From the NCBI GenBank assembly GCA_030789695.1, contig CM061130.1, forward strand, positions 9,663,860-9,727,859: a stretch of 64,000 nucleotides of DNA. The letters run 5' to 3'. Each line of letters begins with the position of its first letter. Position 1 is the stretch's first letter. This document shows, piece after piece, positions 21,611-32,392 of the stretch. The notes below the pieces were generated by a model. It had not been told where the DNA came from, ran no database searches, and was given only the letters and a program-made list of their open reading frames with translations. Both the position numbers and the translations under genes were made by a program. Origin of the DNA: Scilla litardierei (lineage: Eukaryota > Streptophyta > Magnoliopsida > Asparagales > Asparagaceae).

Positions 21611-21972
21611 AAACAATCCTAGCACAAACAAAAAAGAATTGAATTGGGATCAAAGGACAATTGATCTAATGAAGTCATATGACCGAATGTAGATGTGTGT
21701 GAGTGCTCCATCAAAGTTCTACTTCTAAGCTACATACTAGAAGAGATAAAAGAAAAATTACATTGACGAATAATCTCTTCTTTCCATCGTATGAGCTTGA
21801 AGTCTTCACGGAGCTTCAGTCATCATCTACGATCATCCAATTCATGTCATTTGCCTTCAATGAAGTTTGTGAGTCATCCATTGCTAGTAGATCTTCATAA
21901 TTAGCTTAGGAAATGGATCAACTGCAAAATAGGGGATTAGTCACACGTATTTATGTTTGCTCATCATTAACA

Positions 21973-22390
21973 GGCTCTAAGAGGGCTAGGGGTCAAGCTC
22001 CGCCAGCTCCGGGAGAGGTCGTACGAAAGAAGGCCCGGTTTCCTGCCACTGCCGGGGGTGTCCCTCCCCCTAAGGGTCCAGCCCGGCCTGCCCAGATGAA
22101 GGACACTTGGCCTTGGATTGGCCCCTCGCCTTCTCCGTCGTGATCGCTCCCAGAGGTTTACTAGCGGTCTTTGGGCGAGTTCCGGTCAGTCGAGGCCGAT
22201 CTTCCGTGGTGTGGGGAAGGTTTGCTCTGCCCCCGCTTTCCAATGGGGGCGAAGGAGTCCGTCTTCTCCGATTGCGGGGTGGCTGCTCGGCTAGCTGAAA
22301 ATTGTTGCCTTCCTCTGGATCAATCCGTGTTGGACGGGGTGAAAGGCGACCGTCTTGCGGCCTTCATGATACAGGTCGGCCAATAGGTAA
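21973..22390 (+). pseudogene. Fragment of a PF04195-type retroelement gene (C-terminal part)
   Basis: The plus strand encodes GSKRARGQAPPAPGEVVRKK and, after breaks, LAENCCLPLDQSVLDGVKGD. These resemble the proline-rich/basic region and the segment before the coiled coil in the antisense gene at 16535-18707. GTAAGG at about 22389 may be a splice donor. The frame is broken and truncated by the copia element on the left. Confidence 0.45.
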
Positions 22391-23266
22391 GGTCTTTTGT
22401 ATGTTATGTTTCTTGCAAGGGCCTTCAACTCATCTCTTTCTCAGGGTGCAGTTGTCCTCGGTCGGCCTTTCGATGAGACGCCAATTCGTGGTGCTCTCGG
22501 GGGCTAGGAATCGGGCCGAGCGTCGAGGCCCCCACGAAGGCTCGGAATCGGGTCGGCCACAACCAGAACATGCGCCTAGTCAGCTCACGTCCGCGGGAGC
22601 TAACCGCTTCCTGAAGCACGCCACCATAATCACCATTAAGGGACCCCATTAACCCACCTTCATGACACATGAAGGCGCCTTCAAAGAGGCGGATCATGGG
22701 GGCAGAGAAAGGGGACGTTGAGGGGGAGCGAATGTGGGATGATTCCTATAAAGGGACTCGGGAGGCGACATAGAAAAGGGGCTCTTCCTGGATACGGAGC
22801 GACAGAGGTATTATACCCAAGACCTTGGTTTCCACTTTATATTTCTACGCATAACTCGGTCCGAGGACTCGCGTATCGGCCACCCTGTGAGCCATACCGA
22901 TCCCGCCGTGTATCTATCAGATCCGTTCTGACTTAGGCATCGGAGGGGACTTGGCCGGAACCGCGGTCCGCCCCCCGACGAGCTTTCTCGTCTGTTCAGG
23001 CTAAGCAGATCCAACGGCGCCGAGGCTACTCCTCAACGCGTCCGAGGCCGAGCGTTCCCAGTAACAAGCCCACTCGCCCACATCACACCAAGGACCCAGC
23101 TTCACCGAGGCTACCCTTTGGCGAGCAGACGCGCGCGAGGATCCGCGCTTTCCTCGTCGGGCAATCGCGTACCTGGCCAAACCTGTGGGTCCCACATGTC
23201 CCCTTGACCACGTTGACCTTCCGTTCCCTGGTCAACAATTCAGCGGTGAGAAAACGCCCGTAAACA
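22391..23266 (+). repeat. Diverged Tat-like LTR fragment
   Basis: The right part (about 22930-23266) aligns with the 3' part of the Tat LTR: GACTTAGGCATCGGAGGGGA, GGCCGGAACC, CTTGACCACGTTGACC and GTGAGAAAACGCCCGTAAACA at the end. A TATA-like CCTATAAAGG lies near 22745. The left boundary is unclear. Confidence 0.65.
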
Positions 23267-23624
23267 AGATTAATATATGTCCTACCAAATTAGCCAGATT
23301 CATCGAAGTTGTGTATTTAGTTCCTCCCAGTTTGACGTCTTCACCCAATCCAACAAATGCTAACATATCACTTTGTATTTGTAGTCGTCCCTTCTAATCC
23401 AGCAAAGACGCAAGTTATAGTGTCACATTACCTAACATCTTTTGTGTCATCCATCATGTTGCTTATAAACTTTGGCAATCTGTGACAAATACTAGGAAAG
23501 GAAATTTGGATGTATGGCTTCAAGCAAAATCAACCCACTTATATTAAAATTTTAGATGTCACTCATTGACGGAACATATCACTATTATTTCAAATCCTCT
23601 CAAATTCAAGGAAGGAATGGGGGG
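23267..23624. other. Intergenic stretch downstream of the GH5 gene
   Basis: It is AT-rich with no gene or repeat that I recognise. It probably includes the 3' untranslated region of the minus-strand GH5 gene. Confidence 0.5.
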
Positions 23625-25664
23625 CTAAAGAGGTCTGGTGCTTGGGACCATCTTGAACCACTGCCCCTCTGGGTCACAACCCCTGTCCTTGGTGAGACAC
23701 CGGCAAGCGTTCGTCAACAGAGTACTGTCTCCGGCGCTGACATCCAGGCACAGGTTGCCCCCGCCTTGGGTGGAGATGTGCAGTTTCGAGTCCGAGATCG
23801 GATCCCACTTGAAGCTCGGGTCATCGCCGTATCTTGCAAGCGTCACTCGCTCACCAGCGCCCGATCCTTTCAAGAACAAGGCCGTGCCCACGAGCTGGAT
23901 GGTCTGCTGCGCGCTGTACGTCCAGCCCTTCGCCCTGTTGCACGGGCCTAGATGGAGCGGCGAAGCTTGCCGTCCGTCCTGCACAACACACAGCCCAGTC
24001 GCCGGATGGTAGAGCACCACGTGGGCCGGCGCGTTCAGTCCAGGACCTTGGAACGGAGATTGGAGAGAGGCTATCCTTTGCAGGAAGCCGGGATTTCTCG
24101 GGCTCCTCCAATCGAAGGACAGCGCGCCGTAAACCTCGTCCGTGTCGACGGCGCCCTCCCTGAGGTAATAGCTCCCTTGCAAAGCCCACAGGCTCCAGTC
24201 GAGGTCCAGCTCGGCTGCGGCCGCCAGCATGCAGCCCAAGTAGTGGTTGTCGTTGGAGTTGCTCCCCCTCTGGTCCACCCCCCACTCGCTCATGAACAGC
24301 GGCACCCCCTGGCCTAGCAGAAACCCCGCCCGGCTCATCACGCCTGAAGTTACGGACCCGCAGGCGTCGTTCGCGTTCCCAGCCCACGTCCTGCCGTCGC
24401 TGAACGAGTACCAGTGCAGCTCGTGGACAAGCTTGCCGCTGAATGTGAGCGCGGCCTTGTGGTCCGACAGGAAGCTGAGGTCGGTGTCGAAGTTCAGCCC
24501 CGAGAGTATGACGAGGACGCTCGGGTTCGCCCGGTGAACGGCCTCGGCCCCCATTTGCATGTAACGGTACCAGTCGGGGACGTTGGCCCGGGGTCCCCTG
24601 AGCTCGTTCCTAAGGCTCATGCCGACGACGCTGGGGACGCCGTTGAACAAAGTGGCCATTCGGGTGAGCCCGGTCAGCCACTCGCCGGGGTCGAAGTACT
24701 GATCCCAGAAGAAGCCGTTGCCGTCGTTGTTGTTGCAGCACCACCCGGGCTTGGTTATGTGGTTGTCCAGTATCACCATTATCCTGTTCACCCCCAAGTT
24801 TGTCACCACCGCCTGCAAGATTCCAGCTCTGCTAATGTCAGCAAGTTAACTCACAAGTAATTTAATCGGGCATTAACTAAGCTAAATTATTGCAGCAAAA
24901 ACAGTAATAATTAGCAGGTGACTTTTTGGTGGGGTGAAAGATTCCTGCAATTAGGTCCGTGTGTACAGCAGGACCCCTCATGCATGTACCGGTAGCTTTT
25001 TAGTCCTCACCTAACTTAAATCTACCTACTAACAAATAAATGAAGAGCCTGGAACTAATTAATTAATATTGTTGTCATCTAGCTAGGCCATGATTTAATA
25101 CTGATAAAGAAAAGGAACACGCATTGAACACAACAAACAACAAGTAAGAACACAAGGTCAATATTTACTGAAAAAGGAGGCCACATGCACGTTAGTTCTC
25201 CAGATATAGAAACCAATTGGTCAAGAACAATTAATATCATGAGTTCACAGCAGCAACATCACCTTGTACGCTAGGATCAGCGTCAGGTCCAAGATCCAGG
25301 GATTATTCTGCTGTATTCCTGCGATAGCTGCGTTGAGGCCGAGCCTCTGAAACGACTGACGGACGGTGACCCTCGCCAGGGAGCCATTGGTGACGAGATA
25401 CAGTGGCCAGGTGAACCTGACGCAGTTGAATCCCATGGACGCTATGCTCTTCGAGATGCCATCCAGTGGCCTCTTGCTGAGCCCCTCTGCCAGCATGGGC
25501 TCCAAGTGCGACGGCCAGTTGACGCACGCGAGCTTCACCCGCGAGCCCGACCCGTCGACGATCCACCGGTTCGACGTCGAGAGCGGAAAAGCCGCCGTCA
25601 GATGTGGGAGGGTTTGAGAGAAGAAGAAGAGCACAAGGGAAGCATGAAGGAAGTAGAGCCTCAT
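23625..25664 (-). CDS. Secreted GH5 (cellulase-family) glycoside hydrolase with C-terminal ricin-B-like region
   Basis: There are two exons: 25664-25263 (402 nt, ending LILAYK) and 24812-23625, joined across a 450-bp GT-AG intron (25262-24813) in phase 0, giving 529 residues. The N-terminus is a signal peptide (MRLYFLHASLVLFFFSQTL), so the product is secreted. GH5 hallmarks are the acid/base glutamate in GMSLRNELRG (about residue 204), HWY (about 267) and the nucleophile in LFMSEWGVD (about 310). The last 130 residues (LYHPATGLCVVQDG, GNLCLDVSAGD, GQWFKMVP) look like a ricin-type beta-trefoil carbohydrate-binding region. The family hydrolyses beta-linked glycans; the substrate is not predictable here. 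The frame is intact and the only host-type gene in the window. Retroelements flank it on both sides. Confidence 0.9.
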
Positions 25665-25727
25665 GGCTACAAAGGGAGAGGAATTCAGTTGGCTGGTGGC
25701 AGGCAGAGGATGAAGGGAGAGGTGGCG

Positions 25728-25737
25728 TTTAAATAGA
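25728..25737 (-). promoter_or_regulatory. TATA box of the GH5 gene
   Basis: CTATTTAAA on the minus strand lies about 65 bp upstream of the ATG at 25664. Confidence 0.6.
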
Positions 25738-25739
25738 TG

Positions 25740-26470
25740 ATATCACGATAAGCTTCATGCATGGAGTCTACTTCCTCTGACACAAATACCAGAAAGTTTC
25801 CAAAATTGTACTACTCATCGAAAGTTTCCAGTTTAAGAGAAGAATTTGTAATAACGTTGCAATTGAGTGGAAATTGTTAAAATATTTGTGAATTTGGAAG
25901 GTTGCTAATTTTTTGGTGGCCTAGAACAGAATAGTTTGCAGTGAGATTAATGCTATGAACCTAACCCCCTTCGACTTTTTTGTGGAGAGATAAAATACTT
26001 ATGAGACAATTATTCTGTTTTTTTTAAAAATTGGGAAATGAGAGGGCCTTCTCTGTGTCCTACTTTTGTCTAATAAGTTTCCTACTAGCCTACTTTGGAG
26101 GTGTTTATCATATGTACATTGATAATTTTGTTGAACTGCTTCATGTAAAGACATAATTTTCATGTAATTGGTAAATGACTACAAAGTAGAGGAAGGCCAT
26201 TGTCCTAATTTTCACTTTCCTCAACTATGTTAATTCGAACGTCCCCAAAAATATGATTTCGAGCAAGATGCCCAGTTTGGACAAGGTTTTTGGTGTTGTA
26301 CCACCCAAAACGACGGCCTCAACTTCACAATCAATAAGGGCTCGTGGGTTCGAAAGGTACTGCATGGCTAATAAAATCTAACCTAAAAGATGAAGGGCAA
26401 TGCCTTCAAAAATCTTTTATATATAGTCCTCACATTTGAATGGAGGTGAGCTCCTTCTCATTCTTTAAAG

Positions 26471-26513
<43 letters not shown>

Positions 26514-27285
26514 ATATTTCTCCCGCATGTTCTAATTAAATCATCGGAGGAGTCAAAGTTAGTGACCCGTTTGAGTTCGACTCACTAACGCTCTTATCTG
26601 TAGTGATATGTAGATCGTGCGACCATCTACTAACGAGCCAAGGGCGAATCGTCTAGATAGAATTACATACTATAACATCATTGGCACTGTCTATGGAAAT
26701 CGAGGACATCACCATATACAACACAGAACATCGGAGTAAGAGCCCAAGAATATGGTCAGTATGCCAGCCACAATCTTGTGAGACAGGAGAATGGTGGTAA
26801 GGTAGATACTCATCCAACATCTCCACTGCCACCACTCAGGTACGTGACAGTGAACAAATTCAACACGCTATAAAGTCAGTTTTAGGGACAATTCATTGCT
26901 CTATTGGTGTAGCCGCCCAAATGTTACAACAACAAGCCCACCATAATACTTAACACACCAGTCAACAATTGTAGATTCAGTTCTTCACTGAGCATAAGTC
27001 CTACTCATACTATGCTCCTCCTTGTAACCATCACTCTCATCTCCCGTGTCAACACAGTCACCAATTTCCCACCCAACATCCTAGGAGATAGGTGTACTCT
27101 GAGCATTCATACACATACCTCAATGCCATATATATATTGAATCTTCTAAACCTAAGCAAATGTGGAGTGGTATGATAGAGAGCTAAAGTTACTCTTAGAT
27201 AGACTAGAGAAGATGGAGAAGAAAAGAAATAGAAGCCATGAGACCTCTATTGGATCCCAGTGCACCCCCTAACACTTAGGATAGG
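25740..27285. other. Intergenic DNA with a possible decayed gypsy relic
   Basis: No intact gene is seen. At 26681-26700 TTGGCACTGTCTATGGAAAT resembles the Tat primer site (TGGCGCCGTCTGTGGGAA) and follows a CA, as at an LTR end. The 600 bp after it may be a mutated gag leader. This reading is weak. Confidence 0.35.
26473..26508 (+). repeat. (TC)18 microsatellite
   Basis: It is an uninterrupted run of 36 bases of TC units in the GH5 upstream intergenic region. Confidence 0.97.
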
Positions 27286-27569
27286 TACACTGTAAAAACT
27301 GGTTTTCGTGTAATTGGATTATCTATATTAAAATATATGCTTGGTGGATTTTCTCCTTGGATGTGTGCTTTTCGTCGCCATAGCTTTCACTTTCGATCGT
27401 TTCGTCGTGATTTTCTAGCTTCTTCCTTCGATCGTCGATTTCGGAGTAAGTCATTCGTGACGAGCTTCAAATCGCTCATATCTTAGAGTTAGAGTGATCT
27501 TAGAAGCCATAGGAATCTTTCCGAAGCTCTGCGATTCGAATTGGCACTTTTAGTGCATCTTAGTTGGTT

Positions 27570-27978
27570 CGAGAAGGGGAACCAACCGACTAGATTGAGA
27601 TCTAGTCGGTCGGCAACTCTACTCAAACCGACTAGTTCCTTGGATTGATTTTACTTAAGTTACTGTATCTGTTTAGTAGGTCTATGTTCATCTTTCGACC
27701 GACTAGTTGTCAAACTAGTCGGTTAAGTTTTGTACTCAGACCGACTAATTCCTAGTTCTTCTGTACAGCCGAGTTACTGTTCACTCTTAGTCGGTCTAAG
27801 AACGTTCATCGACCAACTAGAAGTCAAACTAGTCGGTCAGTAGTTGTTCTTCGACCGACTAACTCTTAGTTCAGGTTTTCGACTGGAGCTACTGTTTACA
27901 CTTAGTCGGTCTGCGTTGGTCAACCGACCGACTAGTTCTCAAACTAGTCTGTCAACAGTTGTTCTTTGACCGACTAAA
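27570..27978. repeat. Array of GACCGACTAGT...ACTAGTCGGTC inverted repeats upstream of the LTR TATA box
   Basis: Arms such as CCGACTAGTT and AACTAGTCGG face each other across 3-5 bp. Single TTAGTCGGTCT and GACCGACTAA units lie between them. The array ends about 45 bp before the TATA box. Equivalent arrays are at 34023-34430, 41172-41580, 46400-46805, 52185-52600 and 58425-58840. Confidence 0.9.
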
Positions 27979-28019
27979 CAGTGCAGGAAACCCTAGTTTT
28001 GCCCTAGCCGCCACCAATC

Positions 28020-28030
28020 TCTATAAATAC
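28020..28030 (+). promoter_or_regulatory. TATA box of LARD copy 1 LTR
   Basis: TCTATAAATAC lies just downstream of the inverted-repeat array. The same box is present in all LARD and Tekay LTRs here. Confidence 0.75.
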
Positions 28031-28297
28031 CCCTCCAAACGTTTTCTTCTCCTCCCTCACGACCAAAAACCCTAGTTTCTCCCCCATTGAGCCCACATCT
28101 TCCTCAAACCCTTATTCCTTCATCCCAAGTCCAAGATCCATCATCTAAACCCTCCATCAACTCAATCTACCTCTCATCTTCCCCAAATCTCCATCAAATC
28201 CCCAAAATCCCCCCAAAACCCTAGTTCTCCAAACTTCTCCAATCATTTCCAGATCTGATCCCTAGGTTCTCCGGAGTGTTTCTTCCGCTTCCTCACG

Positions 28298-28395
28298 GTA
28301 AGAAATCGACCTCTTGATGTTTTCATAACCTATTTGTATTTTTATGAAACCCTAATGAAATGAATGTTGTTTTGATGATTGTTTCCCCATAACAG
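28298..28395 (+). other. Predicted 98-bp leader intron in the LARD LTR
   Basis: CTCACG|GTAAGAAATC forms a strong donor and CCATAACAG|CGATTTCC the acceptor; the interior is T-rich. LARD copy 2 has the same intron (96 bp) at 51765-51860 and 58007-58102 on the minus strand. The Tekay LTR joins the two flanks directly at 33694/33695. In the 3' LTR of copy 1 the donor has mutated to GTTAAG (about 47125). Confidence 0.7.
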
Positions 28396-28456
28396 CGATT
28401 TCCCCGTAGATTAGCATCCGCGAGACGAACCTTCGTGATCGGCATCCCCGGTGATA

Positions 28457-28595
28457 GGCAAGTGAAACTTGCCACTTAGGGTTTAGGCCATGTCTTAGGC
28501 CATTTGCTTGTTGTAGTCATAAAAGAGACTAGGCGACGAAATGATACTCGCCTAGGCGCAAATTGGGGAACTAGCTTGACAACGAAGCTAGTTCC
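28457..28595 (+). ncRNA. Conserved hairpin chain in the LTR leader RNA (hairpins A, C, D)
   Basis: Hairpin A, GGCAAGTGAAACTTGCC (28457-28473), has a 7-bp stem. Hairpin C (28529-28555) has arms CTAGGCGA and TCGCCTAG with an 11-nt loop. Hairpin D (28567-28595) has arms GGAACTAGCTT and AAGCTAGTTCC around the loop GACAACG. The same three are in the Tekay LTRs, LARD copy 2 (C 51606-51632, D 51571-51597) and the solo LTR, with stem changes that mostly keep pairing. Confidence 0.65.
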
Positions 28596-29309
28596 GACAT
28601 TTAACATGTTGCACAATTACCATGTCATGTTTACTTTCCATTAATGGTACGCAAATTAATTGTCATGTCATTGCATCCTTTAAGTATTTCTGTGATTGCG
28701 TAGCTTCGCTACAATGCTTGTGTTCCTGGCTCGTGTTCCAGAAGCGGGCCATGTGTTGGTTGATAGCCAATGCCCGAATTGCTTGTTTCCGGCTAGGTGC
28801 ACCCCTACGCCAATTGTTTATGAATCGTGATATAGAATACGAGCTCCTGTGCGGGGCAACCCTGGCTCATTTACTGAGCTCGTGTGCGGGGACCCTGGCT
28901 CGATTGCATGTGGGTATTGGGGGTAAGAGTTAAGCGGCCAATCAACTGGGAGTCTGCCCGATCAGCAACTGCAGTGGTAAGGCGTAAACTCTGGGTTTGG
29001 GGTAGTTGTTAAGCGGCCAATCAGCGTGAATGTGAAACCATTCAGCTGTAAGGCGTAAACATCTACAAACAGCTTGAAACATGACTACTGAAATGATTGA
29101 GATTGTTAGTAGCTTGGCTACTCTTGTCTTGTCCCGATAATCGTTCTCTTGTACTTATTGTCTCGCCATGTCTTGCTTGTGCACTCATGTTATAACTGTC
29201 ATGTCATGCATACTATAACTGCTAGGTTGCTAGTTTACCTTCCTTTCAGTTTCCTTGCTCAAGTCTTTTCAGACTTGCTGACATGTGCCCCTTTCTCTTT
29301 GGGTGTCGC

Positions 29310-29384
29310 ATGTTAGTTGCCGAGCCAGAGCTTGTTGCAGAGGATGTTGTGTTTGCTGAGGAGGAGTCTTGTGGACACCGGTGA
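29310..29384 (+). pseudogene. Decayed copy of the LTR small acidic reading frame
   Basis: It starts MLVAEPELVAEDVVFAEE, matching the 35-codon frame of the Tekay and solo LTRs, but a length change near 29368 shifts the frame so that the VDTGD ending falls in another frame. The identical form occurs in the 3' LTR (about 48138-48212) and in LARD copy 2. Confidence 0.55.
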
Positions 29385-29551
29385 CTTGTTGAGTTTCCCT
29401 TTATTTTTTAGGATTCCTGTTAGTTGTCGGTGCGTGGCGCCCTTGTATGTATGTTATACTTTGTTGGCCATGTTGGGCCTTAGACTCTTTTTCCTTTAGC
29501 CTGGTGGCTTTTCTGTGATATTGTAATTTGTTTATGGACATTTAGAGATTC

Positions 29552-29557
29552 AATAAA
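29552..29557 (+). terminator. Polyadenylation signal AATAAA in the LTR
   Basis: AATAAA lies about 1.5 kb downstream of the TATA box and 165 bp before the LTR end. It implies an unusually long R region if used. Confidence 0.5.
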
Positions 29558-29721
29558 ATGTCGTCTCATTTCCTTATTATCATTGTTGTTTTGTTTCGCT
29601 TTGCAAGGACTTGCCATCATAAGTGTTTTTTACACTTATCAGACTTGGAGCTTCACAGCTTCAAGTCTGTGCGGACCTTCTCACGTCTCGCCTCCACATT
29701 TTTGGGAAGCGGGGCGTGACA

Positions 29722-32392
29722 GGTTTTAGTGGTGGTCCATGCAGGTCCATTTGCAAATGTGAACTATCGGAACAACGATAATAATTATAGAATGTCCATT
29801 AAATGAATTAGAACATCCAAATTATAAGCCCGGAGTCTAAGTTTTTAGCGTTCATATGCCTTAGGTGGCTAGTAGGCGTGTTAGAGCACCTGTCCCAGCT
29901 TGATAGGAAATCCATTAGGTCAGGACTATAGTGAGACTTAGTTAGAAGTTTGTGCTTGCTAGTTAGGGATCCTTGATTGTTAGTTAGACTCCATGCTAGT
30001 GATCGCTATGATAGTCTTAAGAGTTACCTTAGTGGTTCCTGTCTAGCCCTGACCATGATAGATTCCTAGGATTTCTTTAGCCGTTCGCTTGGGTTCATCG
30101 ATTTCGGACCCAGCTGAACTCATTTCATCGCTGTCTAGCCCTAGAGAGTCTTAGCGCTTAGTTCCAAAATCTTTGGTTAGTTGACCGTAGGAGTTTCCGT
30201 AGATTTTCCTAAGTCATAACCTAGGCGTATTTATGTTTTGATCATCCGACCAAATCCCTTGGCCTTTAGTTAACCCGATGATTAGAAACCCCCCCCCCCC
30301 CCTTGATTCAATCTTTCCTGGTCACTACACTTTGGTGTTACTGACAGTAGATCTTCATCATGGTTTTCTTGCATCGTGATTTAGGTGCATGCCTCACACA
30401 ACCACATTCATTGCCCTTGATTCACATGATCCCCTCCTTACTATTATCATTGACCTTTCAAATCTTTCCCGTAGCAAATCTTGATTCTTCCAAAGTCGTT
30501 TTCAAATTTTCCCTTATTAAAAGTTCCCACTTGATTTTAAATTTTGTTTTAAACCTTCTTTCAATATATTTCCATTACTTCCATTTGAGCTAAAAGTCAT
30601 TCTTAGATTTGAAGACTTTTTGGTCGTAATTTTAAATTACTATATGGTAACTATCTTTCTAACATATATCGTCCACACTTGATTTTAAACTTTAGTATTG
30701 TTTCGATAATTCGATACACCACCTTTTCTACTATTGCGAAATTCATTTTAGCTATTTATCGTACGTACTTTAAAATACTTCTTTCAAGATAAATGGGACT
30801 CCAATTAATTTATGAATATATACTAATTACAAGTTTGTCGTACCCGTACTTCAAGTCTTTTACCAACCCATTCTTGTGGCAAATCCTTGTTTCCCCTAAA
30901 AGTATTTTCGATGTTCCTCTTTCGCTAAGTTTGAATTTGTTCGCGAACTTTTAATATATATATTAGGTTTCGTACTCTTTCGCGACTTAAATTTATTTGT
31001 TCTTTTCTAAACATTGAAACTTTTGTCGAGATTTTTGATTATTAGTTTATAATATTCTTCAGCCTATATTTTCATATCGATATAAATGACTTGCCTCTTT
31101 TCATATACCAATTTTCTTCTGAACCGTACTTTTGTTTTCCTAACCTGAATTATAATTTTCTTTTCTTACTTATGCCATTAAAACTTATTCGAATACTGCA
31201 TCATGTTTGCTTGTTATATGCCTTTCAAGTCATATGGGACTTCAGCTTTCAGCGAGTCGATTTTATGCTCAACTTTTTCCCTAGTTCAGATTTTTGTAAA
31301 ATTACTTTTCGAAACCCTTTCCTGATTTAGACCTCCAAAGTTCGGTTTTAAAGCTTACTACCAATTTAATAATTATATATATGTATATATTCCCCCCATT
31401 TATTTCCATACCACTAAGATGTTATTATCTTTCCGTTCGTCATACATATTTCTAAAAATGATTTCTAAAGTAGAACTTCAATTAATTTTTATATATCAGT
31501 ACTACGACCGTTATGCTCCTCGTTTCCCCTATTTCAGATTTTTGTAAAAATCGTTATTTCATAACATTTCCTGATCTAGACCCTCCATAAATTTGATTTT
31601 AAAGTTTCACTACAAATTTTGATAATACTACTAATAAGCTTTTGTATCTTTCCGTTCACCATACATGCCTTTAGAATAATTTCTAACCTAAATGGAATTT
31701 CAATTATTTTTATATCAGCACCAGGCTCGTGGTGCTCGTATGTTAAGAGCTTTGTGTAAAGCAGTCTCTTTTTGGCAAATCCTGATTCCTCAAAAAGTAG
31801 TTTCAATATTGATTACTTTAAATTTTCCCTGGCTTAAGGATTTTGAAAGCATTCAACCTGAGTTTAAAATTTTCAATTAATTTCATTTCAAACTTTGCAA
31901 ACGTTATTAAGTTACTACGGTGTAATATTTTCTAAACTCCGACCTCAAATTCGTGTAAATGATTTACTTCCTTTTTATGACTTTATGTAAGCCAATAAAC
32001 CGTTTTCTTCTATTATGTATATTTGACTCAAACTTATTTCAAACAATTTGTTTTGTCGACCTCTAAATATTTTTATACGGAAAGGGACTCCAACTTTGAA
32101 GTATAACGGTTTTCAAACTTTTCGTATTTTAGAATATGTTATTTACACTATTTTCCATGTGTCCAAATGGAGCATCATTACATCATTACACAACCGTTTT
32201 CATGCTTTTCGATCCTTCTATTCGTTACGCTCTTGATTTCAATTTCTTTCCTTTTGTTTAGCCAATAGAGCTTGTCGTCGCCGTGTCGACCTTAATATAG
32301 TTTGGTGGACCCCATTAGTGTAATTTGATGTGTCATCGTTGTGTATTTAATTTCATGGTGCATATGAAGTTGTTTGTGGTTGGTATTGGTAT
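29722..32392 (+). other. LARD copy 1 internal region, left part
   Basis: AT-rich and non-coding. It begins GGTTTTAGTGGTGGTCC directly after the LTR, a segment shared with the Tekay element and LARD copy 2. A run of C lies near 30287-30302. Its right end matches the reverse complement of about 54170-54290 in copy 2. The last five bases, GGTAT, are the left target duplication of the Tekay insertion. Confidence 0.75.

Larger units (their letters stand above)
7120..21972 (-). mobile_element. Degenerate Ty1/copia (Sirevirus-like) retrotransposon interrupted by a Tat element
   Basis: Read on the minus strand this is a 5' LTR (21972 to 12628, split by the Tat insertion), a primer-binding site, gag and pol. 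The Tat element at 12736-20289 inserted into the LTR and duplicated GTGCG. Removing it and one duplication gives an LTR of 1786 bp (TGTTAATGATGAGCAAAC...CCTTACA). I found no 3' LTR with matching ends at the low-coordinate side. Either it was deleted, or the element continues through the palindrome array and PF20167-like gene to 4828, where the gag-only element interrupts it. Confidence 0.8.
20295..21972 (-). repeat. Copia 5' LTR, main segment (right of the Tat insertion)
   Basis: On the minus strand it begins TGTTAATGATGAGCAAAC at 21972, contains a palindrome array (20950-21610) and a TATA box CTATAAATAG (20861-20870), and continues to the Tat insertion. Together with 12628-12735 it forms one LTR. 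Confidence 0.85.
27291..29721 (+). repeat. 5' LTR of LARD copy 1
   Basis: Order of parts: inverted-repeat array, TATA box, pyrimidine-rich leader, 98-bp leader intron, hairpins A, C and D, decayed small reading frame and AATAAA signal. Bases 28930-29055 hold a partial duplication of a TAAGCGGCCAATCA...TAAGGCGTAAAC block. Confidence 0.9.

Noticed and set aside
23638..24860. Several plus-strand frames of 96-148 codons opposite the GH5 gene
   Set aside because: They are antisense shadows of a GC-rich coding exon.
28622..28933. 103-codon frame in the LARD LTR, also in the 3' LTR (47450-47761)
   Set aside because: Both copies are the same LTR sequence, so repetition is not independent evidence. 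No equivalent frame is seen in the Tekay or solo LTR, and no domain is recognised.
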